From Antitrichia curtipendula (taxonomy: Eukaryota > Streptophyta > Bryopsida > Hypnales > Leucodontaceae), in the NCBI GenBank assembly GCA_951230915.1, contig OX579633.1:19192574-19256573 (forward strand): a stretch of 64,000 nt of DNA, read 5' to 3'. Positions 1-12,722 of the stretch are shown here, in pieces (position 1 is the first letter of the stretch; each line of letters begins with the position of its first letter). The position numbers were made by a program, and so were the translations under genes. The notes below the pieces were generated by a model, which did no database searches, was not told where the DNA came from, and saw nothing but the letters and a program-made list of their open reading frames with translations.

Positions 1-115
1 TGCAAGGCTCCAATTTGAGCTATCTAGTATTTATATATCAATTCATTTCCGTGAATGAATTGAAAGTTTGACAAACCAATTAAAGACCATTACACAGGAT
101 GTTGATTGAGCTTAC

Positions 116-3100
116 CGAGGAAACAAAATTGGTGGCGACTGAGCTCAGAGCCTCCTCGGGCCATTCACTGAACCAATCAATGGTACAACAATTCACTAGA
201 GAAGGGAACATACGTAAACGAGTGCGAAAGGCATCTCCAAAGGGACTCATGGCAATAACCATGTGGAGGTTGGTCCGACACTGATCAACGAAGTACATAT
301 ACAATTCTGCAATGGAACCATCTCGACCAACTTTTTTGGCACGGTTTCGAACGGCATCCAACAACGGCATAATTTCATCCTTAGGGTACAGATTGGGTAC
401 CTGGAAGAAACATAGCATTGGAAGGAAAAATTGTAGACTTGGATCCCAAATTCTATAATTCATTTCTATGCGTCAAAAAGTCATACAGTTATCAAGGTTT
501 AGGGTCTATATCAGAACATAATAGAACAAACTTAGATCATGGCTGGAAGGTGTTTTTTTGAGAAAGTATTGTAATTGAGAAGATGTGTCTGAGAGTTATT
601 CCAGTTAACACTTAATACACTTGGCAATTGATCCATTGGTTAGAAGCAATTGCAACCAAAATTTCGTTAAAATTGCGGTATTCCATAAACTTGGCACGTT
701 TATGTTTAGACTGTGCGGTCTGAAATCTATACCAGTCCTGGATTTTAGAGCTAAAGAAGGAAATGAATGGAAAAATGGTGTCTGGAATGCCGCCATTTTT
801 TCAAAAAATTGAATTAAAGAGCTGACTAACTTTGTATTAATGATTCAATAGAAATCAAAAGAGAAGGTAATCCAACCACACATTCAAATGATTGGCACAA
901 CTTTGGTTGGATTCAGTTTGAGTAGACATACCTCGCCTGTGTTCAAGATGTTATTGATATCTTCCAAAAATTGCTCCAACTTTAGCTGCGTGTCGTTGAA
1001 CAGGAATACCGTGGGCATGTTGTCTGCTCCTGCTTTCTTCAAAACTATCTGTGGATGAGGGTGCCACAGTGAAGTGAGTGACACTAGGTCCAAACACTCA
1101 ACAACAAACAAATTGTAAGCAAATAATAGCTTCCTAAGTGTATACTAGCAGTGGCCAAAAATTGCATCCTTTTGTAGTTTCCATTAGAAAAAATTTAGGC
1201 CCTCTAAGGGGCCGCGAGTTCCCATAAGTTCTCCACAAGTTTTGTGCAGTTCCAGACTGCTGAAACTGCGCCACCGCAGCAGGGTGACATGGCCGAACTT
1301 TAGCCACATCAGATTTTCAAAAAAAATAAAAAATAAAAAAATAAAAAATAAAAAATAAAATAAAAATTCTTAAAATGAAATTTGATAAACAAAAATAATA
1401 ATAATTATTATTTTTAAATATATTTTTCTGACAGCCCATACCATTGTTCACAGCATGGAGACAGATTGGGGAACGGGCCTGAAACAGCCCTTTCTTGGCC
1501 CCAAATCCCTTCTAATGTAGGCATTTCTATTGGTTGTTTCTAAGTCAAAATATGACTAATGTTGCTATATGATGATTCCTTACAAAAGCATAGTATTGAA
1601 TACCTTTAAATCCTCACACCATTCCAAAATACCATACAGTTTTGTGATTTCCACTTGGAAAATTCCAAATCCAGCCATGAATGTGGCTAATCGGGTGAGG
1701 GACTGGCGGCCTCCACCTCCCACTCCCACCAAGAGTGCATTACCAAATGGTTGCCTGATGATGCGACTAATCCGCAAAACATGTTGTGCAGCATATGTAA
1801 AAAGAACAAGATTCATAGGGCTTCTAGTTTGAGCATTGAATTCATTTAGACCTTCGTGAAGCATTTGTAAGAGTTTGACATGGTCACTAATCTCCTCATA
1901 CCTACATCCCATAAACGCTTGAATACGACCATGATGACATACACTTGAAAGAATGCAAAGATTGTACAACAACAATACTCAAAACTAAACTAAGTCTAAA
2001 TTTCAGGATTATTTTTAAAGTTAGACTATTTTAGGAGCTTAGTAGACATCACAAAAGAAAAAATTTCCATAATTTCTAGGAAAGTCTCTCAATGGGTACA
2101 ATGTTCATATAAATGAGTCGTCCTTATAAGTTAATTTGAACTGTATCCACAAGGGAGACCTCCCCAAGAACGATGATAAAGATTCTCTTTATGATGCCTA
2201 AAAATTCTTGAAACAATCTAATTTCATTGAAATTTTTTCTTAATGGTAAAATCTCATGAGCTATTGTAATATTAATAATTCAAGCTCATGATTCAATATT
2301 GCGAGGTATGCACAAAAAACGAACACTTAAATAAACAGAGTAGTACTGACTTTTTTGGTATTGCAGTAGGATCCATAATATCTCCAAACGCCAAATTTTT
2401 GTATACGTTTGTCATGGAAGCTTCATCAGCCGTTGAGTTGTACATATAATCAGTGGTTTGTTGCAGCTTTACCTCTATGCGGTTTTGCAAGTACCTGAAG
2501 AACCAGAGGCGATCTTCATCGTTCACAAGCCTGTCGTGAAAGACGCGCAGGCATTCATGACTCCACAACTTCACCATGGTTTTCTTCCCTTCCATCACAC
2601 CGGCAAACATGCACATCCCCTGGAACACCTTGGACAAGTCTCGTAAGTTGAACAGGTAGTGCGATTTGGAGGGTGTCGGCAGAAGTTCCCTTTGAATGGT
2701 GCGGTAGATGTCAATAGTTGCATCCACCAGGATGGAATTCATGCTCGCCACCTTATTATCAAATAAACCCTTCTCATCAGTTTTTCACACTTACGACCAA
2801 ATATGTGCTTTAGCTATGAGAATTTTGAAAATTCTTCACTGCTCTATACTAATTCTTGTATTATTGAACTGCACTCATAAAAGCTTGACTGAAATATAAT
2901 GACAAGAATAAACTATAAGGTAGAGGTTTCTAAAACCGGTAGGGATCTGATGTTATCTACTCATCCGATCCTTGATAGCAACAACAACCCACGTATTTAC
3001 ACACGTATTTGCTACAATCATTAGCAAGGGGCGAATGGTAGCATGATTTGGCTAAATGTTTGTGTCGGTAGTCATTGATTATTGGACTAAACCCTAAAAT

Positions 3101-6100
3101 CCTAAACCCTAACACCAATTCAAAAAGTGAGAAGATACTGACTTACATCGTGAGGAAGCTTGGACTTCCTAGCCCACCAGTCGAAAATAATCGAGAAAAC
3201 CACAGCAAGACTAGTGTCTTCGAAATCCAAGATGGCCAACACATTGAAATGGCGCATGTACCGCGGCGTCACCGGATTTCGACCACCTCCCGGAGGACCC
3301 ATAGCTGTGACAAATTGAATGTCTACCAGGTATCGAAAGGAGTTGTCTTCTCTATCATACCTATCATTTTAGACACCTATTATCAAATAGCTTGTTTTGA
3401 CCAACATAATTAATTAGATTAGGGATTCGAACCACTAGATTAAAATTTGTGACAATCGAGAGATCTCCTCATGAATGGTAAATATCACAAAAAAGAAGAA
3501 AATTTGAACTTTGAAATCCAAAAAAATTCTAAAGATGAGCTCTCTCCAATAGAGGATTCACAACTAAAGGTGTTGGCTCTAATCAATGCTAATTAAGATA
3601 TAACATTCTTTAGACTAGGATCCTAGCACAGTCAAATTAGAAATCACCATTTGAAACAAAAATCACGATTATGAGCGTTCAAAGGAAGTATAGGATTTGG
3701 TGATAGCAAAATGAGAGATGGGTCTTTGCCAACTCAAGAGCCATTATCCGTGACAATTATGTTTCACTCTTATTAGCTTGAATGATAATCTAAATTCCAT
3801 TTCCATTGGTGGAGAGGGGGTTGAAAAAAAATTTAGGACACTTATATCTATGATTCCAATAAACAAACTTTTAACAGAAATGACAAAGATTCAAGTCAAT
3901 ACCAGCCACCGTGATCCATCCATTGACGTAGAATTTCGATTGGAGGCTGAGCACCATACGTTTCAAGCGTTGGCATGTTCAAGTCGTCGACAAAAACGAC
4001 ACAGTGCACCTCAGGATATGGCCCGTATATACCCTTCTTTTTCTTGTCCAGCTTGCTCTCTATGATGGCCTGATGCCCTCACAAATTCAAACTAATGTCA
4101 GTGGGTTATTGATTGACACCAAACATCATCACGTAAGTAGGTCTGTTATAAAATTTGTAGATATTTTACAACGGCCTACAAAAGCTAAGTTCAATGAATA
4201 CTAACTAAACCAGCCCTTTTCTTTTAGGCACCATGGGGTCAGATAGCACCATTCCAAAATAAAATTCTACTTTTCGCCAGATAAAAGTAATCCTTTTTTG
4301 CCAAAAATTTCCCATTTCTATTAAAAATGTGGATGAAGTTGCCAAATTTGGATGAAAAAGTGCATAAATATGATTGAAAAGTATTTTTTGTTCTAAAAGA
4401 TGGATGAATGTAGAAATACAATGCTTCACCAAATTTTAAGTAATTGCCACCCTGGCACTTTCTCAAAAAGCTTAAAAAAAGGGTTGAACTGGACTTTTCA
4501 CTTAAGCTATTTCAAAGATTGTGATCTAAATTGGAAGTTTCTAATAATGATTGTCCGTTGTCTTCCTTTTAACTAATAAATTTCATTCAAAGAATGATTA
4601 AGATCACAACTACGTATAAATTAGTGGAGAAACAAATTAGAGAAGCATAGTAACTACCTGAGTCTGATTTGCATTCGTTTGGGCAGAGAAAGTTAGCATG
4701 ATGTTACGAAATTGGGACTTGTCCAATGTGCTAGTTAGATTATTTTTGATGTACACGGTTTTTCCTGTTTGCAAAAAAATAGGAACTCCAATTTCAACAA
4801 TAGTGGCATACTACGATTACAAGTTTTAAGAAAATAAATATTGATGACCACTTGAATAACTAAGAAACCAACACTCTATTATGGTGAAAACAACAAAATA
4901 GACCTAGATTAAGCTATGATTTTGGAGTAATAAACATTCTACTCTTTTTTTTAATTCAAGGAACCAAGACTAGCTTATAAACTAAATAAATAAGAATGGG
5001 AACAAACCACGATCAAAGTCTAATGAAAAATTCATAAAAATAAGTTGAACTTGACCATGCATTGTTTGTTACTTTTAAGTTAGGATGATGCAATGTTGCA
5101 AACAGCATACCTGTGCCAGTAGGACCGCAAAACATCACATGCTTCTGATGAAGCACAAGAAGAATGAGCAAAGAAGAGTAGCGAGCTGTATCCAAAGTCG
5201 GAACGATAATGTTGTTATAGCTCGCTTCTGGGCTTGGAGGCTGATTGTCAACTGTGAGCAACCAGTCTTTCCAAACTTGCTCTGTTTTCCAGAAACAAAA
5301 GGAATAGATGGATCCTTTCTCGGGATAGGGAAGCATCCACTTGAATGCAGGCTTCTTGATAATTTGTCCAGCACTGAGCTCAAAACCGAGCTCTTCTTCC
5401 GTCGTTGCCCCTCCTAGCAATCTATCAATCCATCACCAAAGTGCATAGAGTATAACTAGAAGTCTACAATTAAAGATTGAATGAATCTAAATTAAAGGCG
5501 TAGACACACAAGTCATGAAGTACCACATATTGCAATCCTGAATGAATCACTGGATTTCAAGATTAATAAAGAACACCAAGTCCAAAACATAGACGTGGAA
5601 TCTTGAAATTTCAAGTTATTTGAGTACCAACGCTTAATGTTCTCATCCATGTAAGAATGGAAAATATTGTTAAAATGGCAGTATTCCATATGCCATTTTT
5701 CTATTCATTTTTTTCTTTAGCTCTAAAGTCTAGGAGATGTATAGATTTCAGATTGCACAATCTAAACGCGCAGAAGTGCCAAGTTTGTGGAATATCGCCA
5801 TTTTAACAAAATTTTGGTTAAGTAGGTTAAAGATTTCTAGTATAATTAGTCAATAAATTATAGACAACCTTCTCTACGATGCTGAAGAAATATCTTTTTG
5901 ATGACAAAGATTATACAGAGACCTCCCTATGAAGTTTAATTTAGAAGATTGTACATTCGAAATGACGCATACTAATTTAGGAGACAGGCATAAGCAAAAT
6001 TTGAGCGATTATATGGTTCAAAGGGCAATTGATTTTTGCAAAATCACTAATATGCATACCTTCGAATGAAAAGATTCAACTTGTTCCTTCCATCATTATC

Positions 6101-9100
6101 AATTGTTCCGCCCACGCTCCATACGAGAGCTTGAGTGAATAAGGCCTGAACCCAGGTGTTGATATCTTCCCCCGTGGGAGGAGTGGTGATCAAAATGAAG
6201 CCAATTGTAGAAGCTCGTATTCCCGGAGCAAGTCGGAACTCATCGAGGAGACATTCATACATTTTCAGCAAGCTCTGAACTTGGTTGATTGGTGCAGTTG
6301 GGCATATTTCTCTGCAATGCCGTTTTGTAAAGTCGACACAAGGGTCTATGAACCACTCTAACAATTGGTATATCATTTCAAAATGGGAAACAAGCCCCGG
6401 GAAATTCTCTTTCATGTGTCGCATCCATGATGTAATCAGTGGCCAGCATCCTATGGAACTAGGCTCTACGTACACCATTCCGCATCGGCTTACTGTCGCT
6501 GGAGAGGCAACTGCCAAATCTTGTACCTGCGCATACTAGAGTTTAGAAAGGAGGGCACTGAATCCAACAAATGTATCTCCTCTAGCATCAAATGCATCAA
6601 ACATGATTATTTTTCAATATAATTAGAGTATTTCAAGATTTTTAGACAACATCATGAAGAAAATCTTTCCAAAAAATCTCCCATTCAAAAGGAGGTCTCC
6701 CAATGTTCAGAGTAATCATACAATTATAGAAATTCTTCTCCATGATACATAAAAATGCCTCAATATGATTAGTATGACCTTAAAGAGACCTCCCCATGAA
6801 TCACAAAAAATTCTCTTTGTGATGCTGTCTAAAAGTTCTTAAGAAAGTCTAATTTCATTTAAAAGTCTACTAGGCTACTATCACTGACCACATACAAAGC
6901 AATAATCGAATTGGTCAGTGTGTAGCAAAGAATATGGATAGCAATGTATTGTAGAAGTAAAAAAATACATTGACGTCAATTATGTCAGAACTGAATATTC
7001 AAAATTCACTAACTTCCCCATGTAATCTAATAAAAGCACAAATGCAACAAGAATAATCTTAGAAAATTCAGCTAGACATTGGGGTGCATAGGTAGCTTGA
7101 TGACCTGGTACCTCAAATATAAGATTCATTTGGATTGTCATTTGAACAATTTCACCACTCATTAAACAAAGTTTTTTGTTGTCATCCAATACAGTGTTCA
7201 TGTTCTCAATCCACACCTGGCACATTCACAGCGATCATCCGATATGTCAGACAATAGAGCTGATGACATGTAGCTAAGAAAATTGGTTCATTGACGTGCT
7301 TATGTTACTTGTCAAGCTTGATTGAGGTCAAGAGCTAATACGTACCGCATCGACAGGTCCATCGAAAATGATCCACTTGCGATCAGGAGAGCTGTCAACT
7401 GCGGCGTGTCGAAACCACTTGGCGAGAACACCGTCCGTCCACTCATGAGAGACAGGGTCAAATTGCCCATACAATTGTCCAATGTAGATGGATTTGGGAT
7501 TCATCACGTAAAAGACCGTTCGCTCCTCTAGACCTTGCTCTTTCATATCAGTGAGCGACATCCCTAAGATGCGGTATGCTTCAGTTTTGGCTCCATAAGA
7601 ATAGCCCACAAGCATCAGGCCATGGCGTACCAGAATCATTTCATACAGCTGATAGATCTGCACACAGAAAACCGACCATCTCAATACTGAAAATTGCCTG
7701 ATCAAACAGTTTGTGTGCAACATCAATATGAAGATTGCACCATAAATTCATGACATGGGTAGACCCATATGATCAGAAGTAGTTGCTTTCATATATAAAG
7801 GAATTGAAATAAATTATTTAGAAAGCTTTAGGGAAAATGATCAAATTTTGACTAACGAGGACAAATTTTATTTCACAAAGTAGCGTAAGGATCTGGCTGA
7901 TTTCTAACCTTCTCGAGGAAAAATGCGGTGGGCTGGATGTTTCTTATCCAAGAATTCTTCCGAATGGCTATGGTCATGTCGGTGTAATCAGGCTCAGGGA
8001 GCACGACACCAGGAAACAAATCGGACAATATACCTTCAAATAATGGAACATCGTGCGCGAGAAATTTTGGAGCGTTGACATCCTTGAGTGATTTCAACAT
8101 CAAAACGTCTTCGTCTTCCTCAGGGAACTTTTGCTTCACAGCACCAGCAGCTCGGAGCACGGAAATCACAGCTCGCATACCATAGTCATAATGGTTTTGA
8201 CTTGATAGTTGTTCACTGTTTTGGAGTTACAAATACAATTGAAATTAGGGTGTCAATAGCATAGATAAAAAAACAACACTACTAGCTGTATCAATTCATG
8301 TGTATTGATTATAGTAGAAAATTCAAAAGATGACATTTGCAAGAGACTAGAACGATAACGCAATTTGCAACAAGACAACAATAGCATTTCTAATATTGAA
8401 ACTTTCACCTCAAAAGAAGCCTTGGACATTTTGAATGCTGTAATTTTTTCAATTTACATGATTGCATTTGAGTAAAAAGGTAATTGTTGGATTTTGCATT
8501 GAATCTCTAACAGGGTTAGCATGCACAAGAAAATAAGAACAAGTTTTTTTATCATTATTATTGGACGCATTGATTGAGGCTTTTTGATGTATTCATGCAT
8601 GATTGTTTTACACCCAAAGACCACCTTAACCACGAAACCAGCTTAAATCTCATGAGTAAAATTATAGTCCAATTTAAGAAGTAAACTGCAATGCAAAACT
8701 TGTCAAACAACTAAAACTTTGAATAGGGAAGGCAAAGTAATCCAAATACTAAGGAATCATATGAGGCATAAAACAAACTGAGCAAATAATTACCTGCAAA
8801 GTCGATATGTAGCTACAAGTTTACGAGCCAATGATCGAGCATCCAAGTAACCAAAGGAATATAATGTGATCTCTGAAATAAGAGCATAGTCAGGAACCAT
8901 CATGGCCACCGAACGAAACAAAGACTTCAGATTGTCCGGCAGCTCAGACCGGCCGGCGTAACCCGGATTCATTGTGATGAATACATTGCATGTCCTCTTC
9001 AATGTAAGGATCACCCCTTCAAATGTAAATTTTACAGCGTTTGAAGCTTTAGCTCGTTGGATTGTCAGAATCTGTTGAGCAATTACACTAAGTACCTGCT

Positions 9101-12100
9101 TGAAACCAAGCAAGGATCAATGACATTAGTATTCTTTAGTTTTGATGCCATCATCAATGATACTTTCAATCAATGCTGCCATTAAAATAACCTAATTATG
9201 AGAATGTATATAAGAAGGCATAATTTAATTCTCTAAGATTGTCAAAAAATTTGATACATTACCTCTAAGTCAATGCGATTAAACTCATCAAAACAAGCCC
9301 ATGCTCCAGAGCTAGCAAGACCCTTGAAAAATTTACCCATGGCTAAGTAGTCTAAACCGTCTGAACAGTTGAAAACCACACATTGCATAGCAATGGCCTT
9401 CGCTAAATCTTTGGTTGTCTCAGTCTTGCCAGTACCTATGAGTTGCAAGGAAAGATAATTTAGTTCCACCAATTCGTGTGCAGCCATTTCTAATGCAGTA
9501 ATCCGCATTTGTCAACAGAATTGAACCCTAAATCCTAAACCCTTAAATCCTAAAACATATCGATATCTATAATTTGAATTTTGAACCAACTCAAAATAGA
9601 GTTGGAAATTTTTATAAAGTCTACATATTTTCTTGACACAAAAACAGATAAGACGACCAAGAATGATTAAATTTATTTCAAGAAACTCAAAAAATTGATG
9701 TCTCTAACTGGAAGAAATTCCATAGTTATTTGGATCCCAAGATTCTTCATTCCTATTACACATTTACATTTGCTATTGACCAACCCTTGGAAATTTTTTG
9801 TTTTGAAGAATGATGTTAGACACACTCAGTATGTGACAAAAAACACTTGCGGGCAAGACTATGAAACTATAACAATTTGATACATACTTAGATGATTAAT
9901 TAGTCAGGACCTGATAGAAGCTCAAGGTCAGACCAAATTTTTTGCAACGTTTACTTCTTCTAATGCTAACCTGCAGGTCCTTCAGGAGCGCCACCTAAAG
10001 TGAGGTGAAGAGCTCCCATCAGAGTGCGGTAGCAACGATCTGTCAAAGGTGTTATTACCAAACGCCCACTGTTGCCTAGATACTCAAAAGCATAGAGAAG
10101 CCATGCATTGATCATGCGTACTTCAATGTCATCATCCTCGACGTAGTTGTATCTGCAACACATACCATAATTTGCTCTTTCAAAAATAATGTCAATTTTT
10201 AACAAGTACACCAAATACATGTTTATAACTAGCAACAATAAATGCCATATTTAACTACTTCTAAACTTTTTGAAAGTCCAAAATTAATAATAAATAAATA
10301 AATGGTCATCTGTCAAGAGAGTATGCAGAACATTGGTAGATCTATGCAAAACACCTAGAGATCTATACAAACATCAAGACATAATTATCTGCAGATCTCA
10401 AAATATTTTGTCCAAAATTCACTAAATTGTTCCAAAGTAGTTAAATGTGACAAACTTCTACATGATTCACTTTCTTTATACTTTAATAAATGAAAAATAT
10501 AGATGAATCAATCATAAGGTCAAGATATTACTCATTCTAATATACATTCATTGCAATCATGTTCTTAAAAATCACAATGTAAGTGAGCTTTGAGGTCAAA
10601 AAAGAGAGCTTTGAGGTCAAAAAGAGAAACAAAAAATGATTCTTTTATGAAGCTTGAGTAAAGTACAACCTCTAAATTATGCTACACACATTTAGTTACA
10701 ACTATGTACAACTTAGTTTTTAAAATAGATAACAAAAATGTGCTCTCTTAGTACATCATGACAAAATTGGGTATAGAGATGGGAATGGGTATCTTCACCA
10801 TTAATTAAGTTGATTGTTCTAAATTGAGTTGTCCAATTGTAATCTCTTGTTTTATTTTACATTTATCTTTCAAGCCTTTATAATACATTGCATTATAATT
10901 ATTCTATAATTAACAAGTGCTATGAAAAAAAATATAAAAACAAGTCAGTACTGTGTAATTGCTCTTATTGAACTCTTCAAAAACAATCTTACCTTAGTTG
11001 GCTTATCCAATCAAAATCCAACTCATCATTTACACCTTGCTCAGCCAATATTTTGCACACATCTCGAGCATGCACATCAATCACAATGAGTGCGCCAATT
11101 GTCTTCCTCTCCAACTTTGATAGTTGGCCTCGAACCTAAGCAATGTGAACTACATATTTCAAATATTCGCATAAATACTTTACAAAGAGGTATAAGTTAT
11201 TTATTATATGGAATTCTTCTGATGAATTATCAGTATTCTTAAAAATCGTACCTTTCCTTACCTTATCTTCTCATGATCAATCTCCCTATGATTATGTGTA
11301 ATAATTCTTAAACTAGTCTACTTAAAAGTACTCCATGTTACATTATCAATGGGGAATTTTGTTAAAATGGCAGTCATTTTGCAACTTTGGTACTTTTACA
11401 ATTTAGATTGTATGGATTGAAATCAATATTTGTCTTGGATGGTTTAGATCACATGTTCTGAATCTATATATATTCTAGATGATTTAGAACGCGTGGTCTG
11501 AAAATGGCGTATGGAATATCGCCATTTTAACAAAATTCCCAAGTGTACAATAATTTCTATGACAGTTCTTAATAGAGCTCACCTTGTTCACAATATCTTG
11601 TAGCTGGGACGTACATTTGTGTTCGTATGCAATCAAATTATTTGCACGAATTGCAGCACCCATTTCGAAGGTCCAGTACATAGAAGATATGCACAGGACA
11701 ACTTGGCCTGGCCAAAAAACTATCCAAGGCACTCGTTCTGTAGTAACATAGGCTTCAAATGCTTGTCTTGTCACATCCTTTAAACTTGTTCTCATCTGCA
11801 CTTCTGCCTACACAAAATACAAAGATAGGCAATTTCATTAAAATGGCATATTTTGTACGCCATTTTCAGTGCACGGTCCAAACCATTAAAGTGCCATCTA
11901 GAACAAATATAGATTTCAGACCACACGGTCTAAATTATTAGAGTATCATCTAGGACAGATATAGATTTCAAACCGCACGGTTTGAACCATAAAAGTGCCA
12001 AAGTTGTGGAATGGAACCATTATAAACAAAATTCTCCATAAAGATGCATAAGTTTAGTTGTCCAAATTTGGCATGACGGAGTTCCTTCTCCCTCAACTTT

Positions 12101-12691
12101 CTACTAATGTTGACCTAGTTTGAAGTAGGGTTGTCTTCCTTGACAGACAAACATCATGTATTGTATATTTGACATTGTGTTTAACAAAACCCATATGTCA
12201 CACATTCTAAAGCATTTGAAAATATTTCACAATATTTGAGATAAGTCAACCTATTTTTGAAGGAAAAAAAAAAAAATGAGCACCATCTTCACACTTGCCT
12301 CACCTGAGTCAACCACTTCTCAACAGACCCCATTGCATCTTTGGGATTGAAAGGTTTGATGAATTCGATTTTTTCACCTTCTTCACTAATCATCGCGGTG
12401 ACGTCCAAATTCTTCTCAAATTGAATAGCATGTATGCCTTCAAAAATCTTTTTCAAAAACGGTTGCACTTTCAATGGGTCCTTGGTTTCAGCAAGAATCT
12501 CCAAGAGTTCATCATTTGATAAGAAATAGAACCTGCAGAGGTTTATTCCACACCACTAATTTAGCAGTAGGCATTAGAGGAGTTTTGGGGGGTCTGGAGG
12601 GCCGTTTCGGGGCTGTTCCCGGCCCCGTTCCCCCAGCCCCGATGTCAGATTTTTTTTTTTGAAAAAATAAAATAAAAATGATAAACCAAGT

Positions 12692-12722
<31 letters not shown>

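Larger units (their letters stand above)
116..1901 (-). other. Dynein AAA4 module (exons 30-32)
   Basis: Exons at 1,604-1,901, 932-1,048 and 116-400 (residues about 2,604-2,837). The AAA4 nucleotide loop reads GVGGGGRQS near residue 2,663 and is followed by [11 protein letters not shown], the usual context. Dynein AAA4 normally reads GVGGSGRQS, so serine is replaced by glycine here; the arginine in place of lysine is usual for axonemal AAA4. The Walker B segment is VFLFNDTQ (near 2,717) on exon 31. Exon 32 carries [16 protein letters not shown] and [15 protein letters not shown], the conserved end of AAA4 before the stalk. The donor at 111-115 (GTAAG) shows that a further exon lies outside the window. 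Confidence 0.92.

Noticed and set aside
3424..3440. GGTTCGAATCCCT on the minus strand resembling a tRNA B box
   Set aside because: No matching acceptor or anticodon stems or A box can be formed around it.
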